The notes under the pieces are model-generated. The model was given only the letters and a program-made list of their open reading frames with translations. It ran no database searches and was not told the origin of the DNA. 39,590 nucleotides of DNA from Deltaproteobacteria bacterium (GTDB lineage Bacteria > Desulfobacterota > Desulfuromonadia > Geobacterales > DSM-12255). Within the stretch, counting starts at the first letter, position 1. Each line of letters opens with the position of its first letter. The DNA lies in NCBI GenBank assembly GCA_021849045.1, contig JAJZTK010000005.1:23879-63468 (forward strand), read 5' to 3'. The position numbers and the translations under genes were made by a program. Positions 23,661 to 31,190 of the stretch are shown piece after piece.

Positions 23661-24953
23661 ATGCTCGATCAGGTTGCCCAACACGCTCTGCAGGTTCACG
23701 GTGAAGCATGGACGGTCAAAGAACTTTTTGTCCTGCCCAACGAATATATCTACTGGTCGATCCAGATCGTCATGTACCCTTTCATGACCGGTCTGGTGGC
23801 GGGGGCTTTTGTCCTTTCCTCCCTCTATCATGTCTTTCATGTGGAGAAGTTGAAGGAGATCGCCAGATTTTCACTGGTCTTCTCCTTTGCCCTGCTCCCT
23901 GTCGCCATGATGCCTTTGATGCTGCACCTGCAGCAACCCTTCCGCGGGATTAACGTGCTGATGACGCCGCACTTCACCTCGGCAATCTCGGCCTTCGGCA
24001 TCGTGTTCCTGACCTATGCGTCGATTGTTGCGACCGAACTGTGGCTGGTTTACCGGCAGCATTTCGTGCTCTCTGCGCAGGCCTTGCAGGCCAAGCAGAA
24101 CCGTAGCGTGATGGACAGCATCTTCCTGTTGATATTCAATTGTCTGACCCTCGGTGCCCGTGACCTTAGCCACGAAGCCATCGAGAAGGACCACCGGGCC
24201 TGCACGAGGATGGCGGGCATCGGCATCCCGGTCGCCTGCTTTCTGCACGGCTATGCCGGCTTCATCTTCGGTTCGGTCAAGGCCAATGCCCTCTGGATGA
24301 CGCCACTGATGCCGGTCATCTTCATCTGCTCGGCCGTCGTTTCCGGGGTTGCCCTCTGCATCCTCTGCTATGTGTTGGTGCAAGAGATCCGTAAGTTCAT
24401 GGCCAAGCGGAAAATGTCCCGCTGGGCCAGAGAGGCCAGTGCGCCGACCGTTGCCGAGCTTGATGGGGCAGAACACGAAGAGGTACTGCTTGCCTCCAAC
24501 TACCTGCTCTACTTCATGATCGCCGCCTTGACCCTGGAAATACTTGACCTTATCTTTCGTGGCTATACCCAGGTTAAATCCTGGGATATCTTGCGCAAGG
24601 TCATCATGGAGCGTGATTTCTTCAAGATTTTCATCCTTCAGTACACGATTGGCAATGCGGTGCCGTTCCTCATGATGTCCCTGCCGGGAAGGACGGTCCG
24701 CCGCACCACACTTGCCACTGTCCTGGTGTTGTTCGGCGTGTTCATGATGCGTTATAACGTGGTTATCGGAGGCCAGGCCTTTTCGCTGAGTTTCGCCGGG
24801 TTCATGGAATACCATCTTCCCATCGTGCCGGAGGACTGGGAGACTTTCAAGGAGGGGTTGTTCGGGGCGTTGACGGTTGCGGCGACCCCCTTTGTCCTCT
24901 TCTATTTCATCAACAAGGTGCTGCCGGTTTTTGGCATGAAGGAATCACACTGA
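23661..24953 (+). CDS. NrfD/PsrC-family membrane subunit (copy 2)
   Basis: A 430-residue polytopic membrane protein with eight to ten TM helices, of the NrfD family but clearly diverged from copy 1. It keeps the LPNEYIYWSIQIVMYPFMTGLVAG opening, with helices that could bind menaquinol. A charged cytoplasmic loop (about residues 250-275) splits the helices. The ATG follows the Fe-S stop by two bases, with AGGAGG in the end of that gene. It is the last gene of the six-gene operon, followed by a terminator. Confidence 0.88.
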   Translation: MLDQVAQHALQVHGEAWTVKELFVLPNEYIYWSIQIVMYPFMTGLVAGAFVLSSLYHVFHVEKLKEIARFSLVFSFALLPVAMMPLMLHLQQPFRGINVLMTPHFTSAISAFGIVFLTYASIVATELWLVYRQHFVLSAQALQAKQNRSVMDSIFLLIFNCLTLGARDLSHEAIEKDHRACTRMAGIGIPVACFLHGYAGFIFGSVKANALWMTPLMPVIFICSAVVSGVALCILCYVLVQEIRKFMAKRKMSRWAREASAPTVAELDGAEHEEVLLASNYLLYFMIAALTLEILDLIFRGYTQVKSWDILRKVIMERDFFKIFILQYTIGNAVPFLMMSLPGRTVRRTTLATVLVLFGVFMMRYNVVIGGQAFSLSFAGFMEYHLPIVPEDWETFKEGLFGALTVAATPFVLFYFINKVLPVFGMKESH

Positions 24954-24980
24954 ATCATCTGGCGTTTTGGTTGAGAACGA

Positions 24981-25013
24981 ACAACGGCGCTCCCCGAAAA
25001 GGAGCGCCGTTGT
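24981..25013. terminator. Bidirectional intrinsic terminator
   Basis: ACAACGGCGCTCC (24981-24993) pairs with GGAGCGCCGTTGT (25001-25013), a 13-bp stem between the convergent NrfD and DUF2339-like genes. The inner 11 bp are the same as in the terminator after cbcB. Confidence 0.85.
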
Positions 25014-25038
25014 CGTTTCTACAGGATAATTGAACTCG

Positions 25039-26895
25039 TCATGGATTCGGGTTCTTCAGAGGAGGACTGAGCTCCCTTCCTCCTTGCCACTTCCCCAGCG
25101 CCACCGACTCCAGGGCAGCGGCAAGGCCGAAGGAGAAAACGCTCACTACCAGCGGCATGCCTTGAATGCCGATAAGGTCCGAGAGAAAAACCTTGGATGC
25201 TCCCACAACGGTGACAAGAATGGCGATGTTGCGCAGTTCCTTGTTGCGATGCCGGAACGCAATAAACATGAGCAGGATTGCGGATAGATTGATTATTGTC
25301 GACTGGGCGCTGCGGAACGGGAAGTCGGCGGCTCCCGGGCCGCTGCCGAGGAGTTGTTGCATGATAACTCGCAGGAAGAAGAATGCACTGACGAGTGCTG
25401 CGAGCAGAGGGATGGCACCGCTGCTGTCTCGTGTGTCCAGGCGGGTGAATATTTCCGAAGTGGTAGGTGGGGAGGTCTTGCGGCAATGGCGGTAATGGAA
25501 CAGACCGATGCCTGCTACGATGAGGGCAGCTGCTGAACCCATGTATGGCTGTGCACTTGTCGGCCGGGAGAATAGTACCAGGGCAAGTACCACGGCAGCA
25601 TAGGCCTGGAGGAGGTACGAGCTGAGACGGACACCGCCACTTTGCCAACGGCTGGCAACGTAGCATAGGCCACAGGCCATGCCCGACAGGATAGGCAGCG
25701 CGGTCAGGGCATTGCCGAATGCCACGGGGAGCGCCATTGCGAGGAGGACTGTGCCGGCGACGACGAACGAGTTGGTGCCCGGTGCCCGTTCCAGGTGCCG
25801 ACTGGCCAGCCAGGCGCCGAGACCGATATGGAACGCTGCAGCAACAATGCAAATGATTCCCAGGGCAGTTTTGTTCCCCATCCCGGCACCGACCACATAG
25901 TAGGCCGCGGCAAAACTCCAAATGACGTTGATGGTCGGTAGCGAGAAGTCGAAGCGGGCGATACGGTTACTGCCGCTGCGAAGAATGCCGAAGATGGCAA
26001 TGGCCAGGTATGCTGCTGTCAGTGCGACGAGCGCCGGAATGAACCACGTGGGGGCCAGCTCAGGCGCTGGTTGCTGCTGTCGGTAGAGGGCGGTGCCGAG
26101 TCGCAGCGCCCAAAGGTGGAGCATGGCAAGGGTCACGCAGAGAATGATCCAGCGCATCCAGGAGCACCGTTTGATGCGTGCTGCCAGGCAACCGAGCACG
26201 TTGGCAGTGACCAGGATCATCGCCAGATAGGGGAAGAATGGATGCGGGTAATCTATGGCGGCTCCGGCGAGGCACATGCTCATGGTTCCCACTGAGATGG
26301 GGGTGAAGGCGTTATACCGGTAGCTGACAACGGCCATGCCTACACCGGTGGCCATGAGGGTGAAGTAGGCCGGTACCAGAGGCAGCGACTGGAAACGGGC
26401 GTGAGTTTCGACGACGATTGTGCCCATCAGCGCAGCCCCGCAGGCGGCAAACACCGGGGCAAGGGGGTTGCCCCGGTGAAAGAGGTACCAGCCTGTCAGC
26501 ATCAGTGCGGCTGCGTAACCCATGCCGATTCCTGAACCGGTAAGGTTATTGATCAACCCTGCATCGGTAATGGTGCGCAGGATAAGAGCAACCACCAGCA
26601 GGAAACAGAGGGTGGCCAGTCGCGGCAGGAGAGAGGCTTTCCCTGCCCAGGTGAGCAGTTCTTCGGTAACTTCTGATGGGTCGGAAGGTTGGGGCGGAAT
26701 CTTTTTTTCGGTCTTTTCAGAGAAGACTATATAAGGCGAAGCAGTATATGGTGGGGCTGCCGGAAGCACAGTGTCCAGAGGTTCGACGGGTTGCTCCCGG
26801 CTCGTTGACAGAAGGTCTACCCTCTGTTTGAGGGCCTGAAGTTCGGTGGTCAGTTCATTGACCTTTTGTTCCAGAGTCGACAGCGCATCAGCCAT
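25039..26895 (-). CDS. DUF2339-like polytopic membrane protein
   Basis: A 618-residue protein. The first 35 residues form a coiled coil (leucine and acidic heptads around LEQKVNELTTELQALKQRV), followed by a proline-rich linker and then about 16-18 hydrophobic helices to near the C-terminus. This layout of coiled coil, linker and many helices resembles the DUF2339 family, whose function is unknown to me. No cofactor motif is seen. A GGGGGAGA site lies about ten bases before the ATG. It stands alone between convergent cytochrome operons, with no evident functional link to them. Confidence 0.75.
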   Translation of the reverse strand: MADALSTLEQKVNELTTELQALKQRVDLLSTSREQPVEPLDTVLPAAPPYTASPYIVFSEKTEKKIPPQPSDPSEVTEELLTWAGKASLLPRLATLCFLLVVALILRTITDAGLINNLTGSGIGMGYAAALMLTGWYLFHRGNPLAPVFAACGAALMGTIVVETHARFQSLPLVPAYFTLMATGVGMAVVSYRYNAFTPISVGTMSMCLAGAAIDYPHPFFPYLAMILVTANVLGCLAARIKRCSWMRWIILCVTLAMLHLWALRLGTALYRQQQPAPELAPTWFIPALVALTAAYLAIAIFGILRSGSNRIARFDFSLPTINVIWSFAAAYYVVGAGMGNKTALGIICIVAAAFHIGLGAWLASRHLERAPGTNSFVVAGTVLLAMALPVAFGNALTALPILSGMACGLCYVASRWQSGGVRLSSYLLQAYAAVVLALVLFSRPTSAQPYMGSAAALIVAGIGLFHYRHCRKTSPPTTSEIFTRLDTRDSSGAIPLLAALVSAFFFLRVIMQQLLGSGPGAADFPFRSAQSTIINLSAILLMFIAFRHRNKELRNIAILVTVVGASKVFLSDLIGIQGMPLVVSVFSFGLAAALESVALGKWQGGRELSPPLKNPNP

Positions 26896-27059
26896 GATTT
26901 ATTTTCTCCCCCTCCAGGTCGTCTGTTGTCAGGATGGTGGTGGTTGTGTGTAATATAAAACATCGGTTAATATATTTAGCATAATAATTATAGTAGGTTG
27001 AGTAAATTTTGCAGTGGATATAAGTTGTTGCTGGTATATTTTATAACGTAATTTATCGT

Positions 27060-27177
27060 TTGTAAAGGCTGGAGAAAGGTGGCTTTCTTGTCCGATACAA
27101 ACCAGCCGCCTCAATTTCGGGTCGGCCAGGGCCAATATCCTAAGCCGGCGGAGCCGTTGATGCCGGCTGTTTTTATC
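27060..27177 (+). ncRNA. Candidate structured RNA, family unknown
   Basis: An intergenic segment with strong structure that ends in a terminator on the plus strand. GGCTGG (27067-27072) pairs with CCAGCC (27102-27107) and encloses two hairpins: AGAAAG/CTTTCT (27073-27078 and 27083-27088, loop GTGG) and a short TGT/ACA stem with loop CCGAT. Together they make a three-way junction. A GC-rich section follows and the terminator at 27143-27174 closes it. A TTGTTG...TAATTT pair (about 27027-27056) could be the promoter. No protein frame on the plus strand explains the terminator. It could instead be a 5' leader element read on the minus strand. Confidence 0.35.
27143..27174 (+). terminator. Intrinsic terminator reading rightward
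   Basis: AGCCGGC (27143-27149) pairs with GCCGGCT (27162-27168), then G and five T. The nearest plus-strand gene ends at 24953 and already has its own terminator, so this one implies a separate short transcript. Confidence 0.6.
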
Positions 27178-27202
27178 TGTACTGCGAGTAAAGCCGGTTG
27201 AA

Positions 27203-27238
27203 ACGAAAAAGGGCTGCCAAGTGGCAGCCCTTTTTCGT
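27203..27238. terminator. Intrinsic terminator of cbcL
   Basis: Perfect 17-bp arms, 27203-27219 and 27222-27238, with GGGCTGCCA/TGGCAGCCC at the core and A5/T5 outside. It lies 22 bases past the cbcL stop and can work both ways. Confidence 0.9.
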
Positions 27239-27260
27239 GCAGTCAGGAGCGGAGAGGATG

Positions 27261-29117
27261 TCAGTGCCCGCCGCCACCTCCCAGGAAGGCGATCAGCATC
27301 AGGGCCACGAGACCGAGCCCGATGAAGAGCGCAGTGAAGCCGAAACCTTTCACCAGGAAGTCATAAATAATGCCGCTGTTATGCTTGTTGGCAAACTGCT
27401 CGGTAATCCCCTCGGTTTCGTATCGTTTCCATTGATCGCCGCGTTCCACGATCATCTCTTCCTTGGCGATCTGGCCGTTGAAGATGACGAAGTCCATGGG
27501 GAACTTCTCCGGCCGGCCGTGGGTGTTGAAGAAGTGGACTGTGAAGATGAAGCCGGTAGCCAGCAACGCCTCGTCGGAGTGGATAATGGTGGCCACGTTG
27601 AACATCCAGCCCGGCAGGAATATGCCGAAGAGCTCGGGGAACCAGAGCATCAGGCCAGAGCCGCCGATGGCAAACATACCCCAGAAGACGGCGATGAAGT
27701 CGAATTTCTCCCAGTAGGTCCAGCGTTCAAAGGTCGGTTTCGGTCCCCGGAAGAAGAACCATTTGACCATGTTGGTCACGTCCTGTATGTCCCGCAGGTT
27801 GGGGCAGAGCGAATCGGGTCCGAAGAGCCGCTGGAAGAAGTTCCCCTTCACCTTGGTGCTGAAGAGGAGGAAATTGATGCTCATAACCAGCGCCATACCG
27901 AAGTAAACAAAGGTAATCCCCGCACAGTAGCGGTGGATCAGGCCGGCATGGGGCGAACCGCCGTACAATCCCATCATGTACTTGGCCCACGCCTGGTCGC
28001 TGAACTTGAGCGGCAGGCCGGTGAGGGAGAGGCCGAGGAAGCTGGTAATGACCAGGATGTGCATGAAGATGTGAATCCGGTTGAAACGGCGGTACTGTTT
28101 GTGCGGTTCGCTGATCTCGTGGTGAACATGACCGCTCTGCAGGGCTACTGCCTTTTCCCGGTTTTCCACAAAGCCGCGGAACATCCAGAGGAGGGTATGG
28201 ACCCAGAAGACGGCGAAGGTGCCGACCAGGAGGCCGGTCATGCTGACGAAGGTATAGAAGAGTATCGGATATTGTTCCCGGTCGTGCTCGCCGTGGGCGT
28301 AGAACTTGGCAAAGAGCGGGGTGGCCTTGGTGTGGCATGCCTGGCACATCTTCACGAGGTTCTGGGGATTGATGGTGGATTTCGGATCGTCTTTCGGCAG
28401 CACCTGGTGAGCGGAGTGGCAATCGGCGCAACCGGCCACCTTTTCGGGGAAGCCGAGACGGTAGTTCTTGCCATGGTAACTGGCCAGATAAGAGGCAACG
28501 GCAACGGTCGGCACGTTGTTACGTTTCATCATCTTTGCGTCGGCATGGCACTTCATGCAGACCTTGGTATGGAATTCGCGCTCGGAGTGGGATCCTTTCG
28601 GTCCCAACGGCCTTATGTCGTGCAGGTTGTGGCAGTCGTTGCAGGCAGCGGAATCCTGATTGCCGGCGGCTACTGCCTTGCCGTGGATGGACCCCCGGTA
28701 GACGGCCTCCTTGTCGTGGCACTGGATGCATTTTGCCACTACTTTGCGCTTATCCTTTTTCCAGGGGGTGTGGGTATGGATGTCGGTGTGGCAGTTGGCG
28801 CAACGGACGTCTTTCTGGACGTGAACGCTATTGTAGTGCTCGGCATTTTCCCTTTTGTGGCACCGTTCACAGGCCACCTTATGGACCTTGATTTCTCCCC
28901 GCATATGTTTGGGGAGGTCGGTGATGTCCACGTGACAGCTGGTGCAGGCGTTTTTGCCATGCACCGATGCGGCGAAGCCGGCAATGGAAATTTTGTTGCT
29001 GTGGCAGCCAAGGCAGGTTGCCGGGTCGATGGCCATGCCCTGTTCGGCAAAGGCAGGCAGGATAGCGGTCAGGAGCAGGACAGGGAGCGAGAGCAAGATC
29101 ATACGCCAGCGAAACAT
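27261..29117 (-). CDS. cbcL: CbcL: nine-heme c-type cytochrome fused to a cytochrome b domain
   Basis: A 618-residue inner-membrane menaquinol oxidoreductase. A signal peptide (1-24) is followed by a periplasmic domain with nine CXXCH motifs between residues 35 and 262 (CLGCH, CTSCH, CERCH, CANCH, CIQCH, CNDCH, CMKCH, CADCH, CQACH). The C-terminal part (about 285-618) is a polytopic cytochrome b561/HydB-like domain with histidines in RIHIFMH, LIHRYC, IIHSDE and TVHFFN suited to two b hemes. This is the architecture of CbcL of G. sulfurreducens, which is needed for acceptors of intermediate to low potential. A GGAGG site precedes the ATG. It is a single gene with its own terminator. A poly-Gly-His tail (GGGGGH) ends the protein. 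Confidence 0.9.
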   Translation of the reverse strand: MFRWRMILLSLPVLLLTAILPAFAEQGMAIDPATCLGCHSNKISIAGFAASVHGKNACTSCHVDITDLPKHMRGEIKVHKVACERCHKRENAEHYNSVHVQKDVRCANCHTDIHTHTPWKKDKRKVVAKCIQCHDKEAVYRGSIHGKAVAAGNQDSAACNDCHNLHDIRPLGPKGSHSEREFHTKVCMKCHADAKMMKRNNVPTVAVASYLASYHGKNYRLGFPEKVAGCADCHSAHQVLPKDDPKSTINPQNLVKMCQACHTKATPLFAKFYAHGEHDREQYPILFYTFVSMTGLLVGTFAVFWVHTLLWMFRGFVENREKAVALQSGHVHHEISEPHKQYRRFNRIHIFMHILVITSFLGLSLTGLPLKFSDQAWAKYMMGLYGGSPHAGLIHRYCAGITFVYFGMALVMSINFLLFSTKVKGNFFQRLFGPDSLCPNLRDIQDVTNMVKWFFFRGPKPTFERWTYWEKFDFIAVFWGMFAIGGSGLMLWFPELFGIFLPGWMFNVATIIHSDEALLATGFIFTVHFFNTHGRPEKFPMDFVIFNGQIAKEEMIVERGDQWKRYETEGITEQFANKHNSGIIYDFLVKGFGFTALFIGLGLVALMLIAFLGGGGGH

Positions 29118-29318
29118 GTATTTCCTCCGTTTGACTTGGGGTAAAAATAGAATAAACGATTAATTATATGGATACATACATTGATTTAGGTTAATGGTCC
29201 GACATATTAAAAGAGCGCTTATAAAAAAGCAATCAAAAACGAGTATGCAGTATGCAGTTTGCCAAGATTTGGCCGGCGGGCTTTATCCCCTTATTTGTGC
29301 GGGCGGAGGGGGGGCGTC

Positions 29319-29347
29319 TTGACAAGGAACCGGGCTTCTGTTAGGGT
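29319..29347 (+). promoter_or_regulatory. Sigma70-type promoter of the aminotransferase gene
   Basis: Perfect TTGACA (29319-29324), 17 bases, then TAGGGT (29342-29347). Transcription would begin about 40 bases before the ATG at 29394. Confidence 0.6.
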
Positions 29348-29393
29348 CCGATGGATACTGCTCCATAGATAATTCACGAGGTTTTCTCACGAC

Positions 29394-30473
29394 ATGACAA
29401 CCCCTCACAAGAAGCTGTTCATTCCCGGACCGATCGAGGTCCACCCGGATATCCTTCAGGCCATGGCTACCCCGATGGTGGGGCATCGCATGAAGGAATA
29501 CGCCGTGCTGCACGGCCGGGTGAAGCAGAACCTGAAAAAGCTCCTTTTTACCGATGGCCGGGTTTTTCTTGCCACTTCCAGCGCCTTTGGCGTCATGGAA
29601 GGGGCGGTCCGCAACCTGGTGGCAAAGCGCTGCGCCAATTTCTGCAACGGTGCTTTTTCCGACAAATGGCATGACGTGACCCGTCGCTGCGGTATCGAGG
29701 CAGATGCCTACAAAGCGGAGTGGGGACAGCCCATTACCCCTGAACTGGTCGACCGGGCGCTGGCGACCGGCCGGTACGACGCCATTACCCTTATCCACAA
29801 CGAAACCTCCACCGGTGTCATGTCTCCACTGGCGGAGATCGCCGAGGTGCTCAGGAACTATCCTGACGTCGTATCGATCATCGATACGGTATCCTCCATG
29901 AGTGCCATGAAGATCCCCCTGGATGAACTGGGGATCGACTGCTGTATCTTCGGGGTGCAGAAGGCGTTTGCCCTGCCGCCGGGACTGGCGGTTTTCACTG
30001 CTTCGGAAAAGGCCCTTACCAGGGCAAAAGGAGTGGAGGGTCGCGGCTACTACTTTGACTTCCTGGAGTTCGCGGCCAGTGACGAGAAGGACAATACACC
30101 GTCCACCCCCTGCATCTCGCTGATCTATGCCATGGACCGGCAACTGGAGCGGATCTTTGCCGAGGGGCTCGAGCATCGCTGGGCGCGGCACCAGGAGATG
30201 GCGACCTATGTCCGGGAGTGGGCACAGGCCCGGGGATTTGCCCTCTTTCCGCCTCCCCATGCCCGTTCCGTAACGCTCACCTGTGCGACCAATGAGCGCA
30301 ATGTCGATCTGGGCTCGCTGAAAAGCAGGCTGGCGGAACGGGGGTATGCATTTGATGACGGTTACGGTAAAATTAAAGGCAAGACATTTCGGATTGCCCA
30401 TATGGGCGACATGACACTGGATGATCTCAGGGAGTTTACCGGAGTAATCGAAGAACTGTTGGTGAATGCGTAG
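29394..30473 (+). CDS. Class V aminotransferase (alanine/serine-glyoxylate aminotransferase family)
   Basis: A 359-residue PLP enzyme of fold type I, class V. It opens with the family's LFIPGPIEVHPDILQAM and GHR; the PLP-pairing Asp is in IIDTVSS (D165) and the Schiff-base lysine in FGVQKAF (K190). The family includes alanine-glyoxylate and serine-pyruvate aminotransferases and enzymes that serve as phosphoserine transaminase in some bacteria. Substrate cannot be told from sequence alone; a role in serine or glycine metabolism is likely. It is followed after 27 bases by a small zinc-ribbon gene that ends at the same terminator, so the two are probably cotranscribed. Confidence 0.88.
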   Translation: MTTPHKKLFIPGPIEVHPDILQAMATPMVGHRMKEYAVLHGRVKQNLKKLLFTDGRVFLATSSAFGVMEGAVRNLVAKRCANFCNGAFSDKWHDVTRRCGIEADAYKAEWGQPITPELVDRALATGRYDAITLIHNETSTGVMSPLAEIAEVLRNYPDVVSIIDTVSSMSAMKIPLDELGIDCCIFGVQKAFALPPGLAVFTASEKALTRAKGVEGRGYYFDFLEFAASDEKDNTPSTPCISLIYAMDRQLERIFAEGLEHRWARHQEMATYVREWAQARGFALFPPPHARSVTLTCATNERNVDLGSLKSRLAERGYAFDDGYGKIKGKTFRIAHMGDMTLDDLREFTGVIEELLVNA

Positions 30474-30500
30474 CATCGGGAAGGGCAAGAGGAGGTCGGT

Positions 30501-30677
30501 ATGAAGTGTCCCAACTGTGGTGAAAGAACTTCGGTGGAGATCGACATGCACTCGGGAGGATTTTCTCCCGACGAGTTACCGGTGAAGGAGTGCGGTGTCT
30601 GCGGTCTGGTCTGGCGGGTCAAGTACGTTGGGGACCAGACGGAAGTGGATATCATCAAGCCGGCGACAAAGAAATGA
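30501..30677 (+). CDS. Small zinc-ribbon-like protein
   Basis: A 58-residue protein starting MKCPNCGER and carrying a second CGVCG, so two CXXC knuckles 28 residues apart could bind one zinc. An AGGAGG site lies six bases before the ATG. It sits between the aminotransferase and a terminator and has normal coding character. No further function can be assigned; such small ribbons often bind nucleic acid or stabilise a partner. Confidence 0.75.
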   Translation: MKCPNCGERTSVEIDMHSGGFSPDELPVKECGVCGLVWRVKYVGDQTEVDIIKPATKK

Positions 30678-30680
30678 CAA

Positions 30681-30716
30681 AAAGGGCCAGTACGGTAACG
30701 TGCTGGCCCTTTTTTG
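30681..30716. terminator. Bidirectional intrinsic terminator
   Basis: AAAGGGCCAG (30681-30690) pairs with CTGGCCCTTT (30703-30712), followed by more T. It separates the convergent zinc-ribbon and ferredoxin genes. Confidence 0.88.
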
Positions 30717-30749
30717 TATTCGTGTGCGCCCGGCAGCAGGGCGCGTGGT

Positions 30750-30938
30750 CTACTGCCAGGAAATCGCCTGCACCGGACAGCCGTCTATGGCGCTTTGGAT
30801 GTCAGATTCCGGTGCTCCGCCGGGATCGTAACATTCTGACTTGCCATCAGCGTTGAAGCGGAATACACCGGGGCAGGTGGAGACGCAGAGTCCGCAGCTG
30901 ATGCATGCCTCCTGGTCGACGACAGGTATTTTTGCCAT
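30750..30938 (-). CDS. Single-cluster [4Fe-4S] ferredoxin
   Basis: A 62-residue cytoplasmic ferredoxin with CISCGLCVSTCP near the N-terminus (C12, C15, C18) and the remote ligand C54 in DGCPVQAI, the pattern of one-cluster Desulfovibrio/Thermotoga-type ferredoxins. C22 and C36 are additional cysteines; C22 could form a disulfide or bind an alternative cluster. A GGAGGG site lies nine bases before the ATG. It is a single gene, and its redox partners are not apparent from the window. Confidence 0.9.
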   Translation of the reverse strand: MAKIPVVDQEACISCGLCVSTCPGVFRFNADGKSECYDPGGAPESDIQSAIDGCPVQAISWQ

Positions 30939-31190
30939 GCGATAAAGCCCTCCGGAAGATTGACCTTGTGAGCTTCATGGTAGCATCATCCGTGGGCATG
31001 TCAAATCATGTTCTGTCCTATGGTTGTTTCGTCTTGCGAAATTAAATTTAACTACAAAAATTTACTTGCTTTAAAGGTGTTTTCTGAGTAATTCTTCGGA
31101 ATCTTTGTACGCGGAATGCTGCTGGATGGAATTTCCGGCCTTCGAGAACCATAGGTGGAAAAATCAATAAAACATGAGGAGGAAGTTGGC

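Noticed and set aside
27198..29144. A 648-codon open frame on the plus strand opposite cbcL
   Set aside because: It is antisense to nine CXXCH motifs and a clear membrane domain on the minus strand, has no ribosome site or family pattern, and its length follows from GC-rich third positions.
29267..29282. Sigma54-like site upstream of cbcL on the minus strand
   Set aside because: The GG-N10-GC spacing is present, but the -24 element begins CGG and there are several other mismatches; it is equally well a chance palindrome (GCCAAGATTTGGC).
29283..30551. A 422-codon minus-strand frame opposite the aminotransferase
   Set aside because: It covers the promoter and terminal region of a well-supported gene on the other strand and shows no domain.
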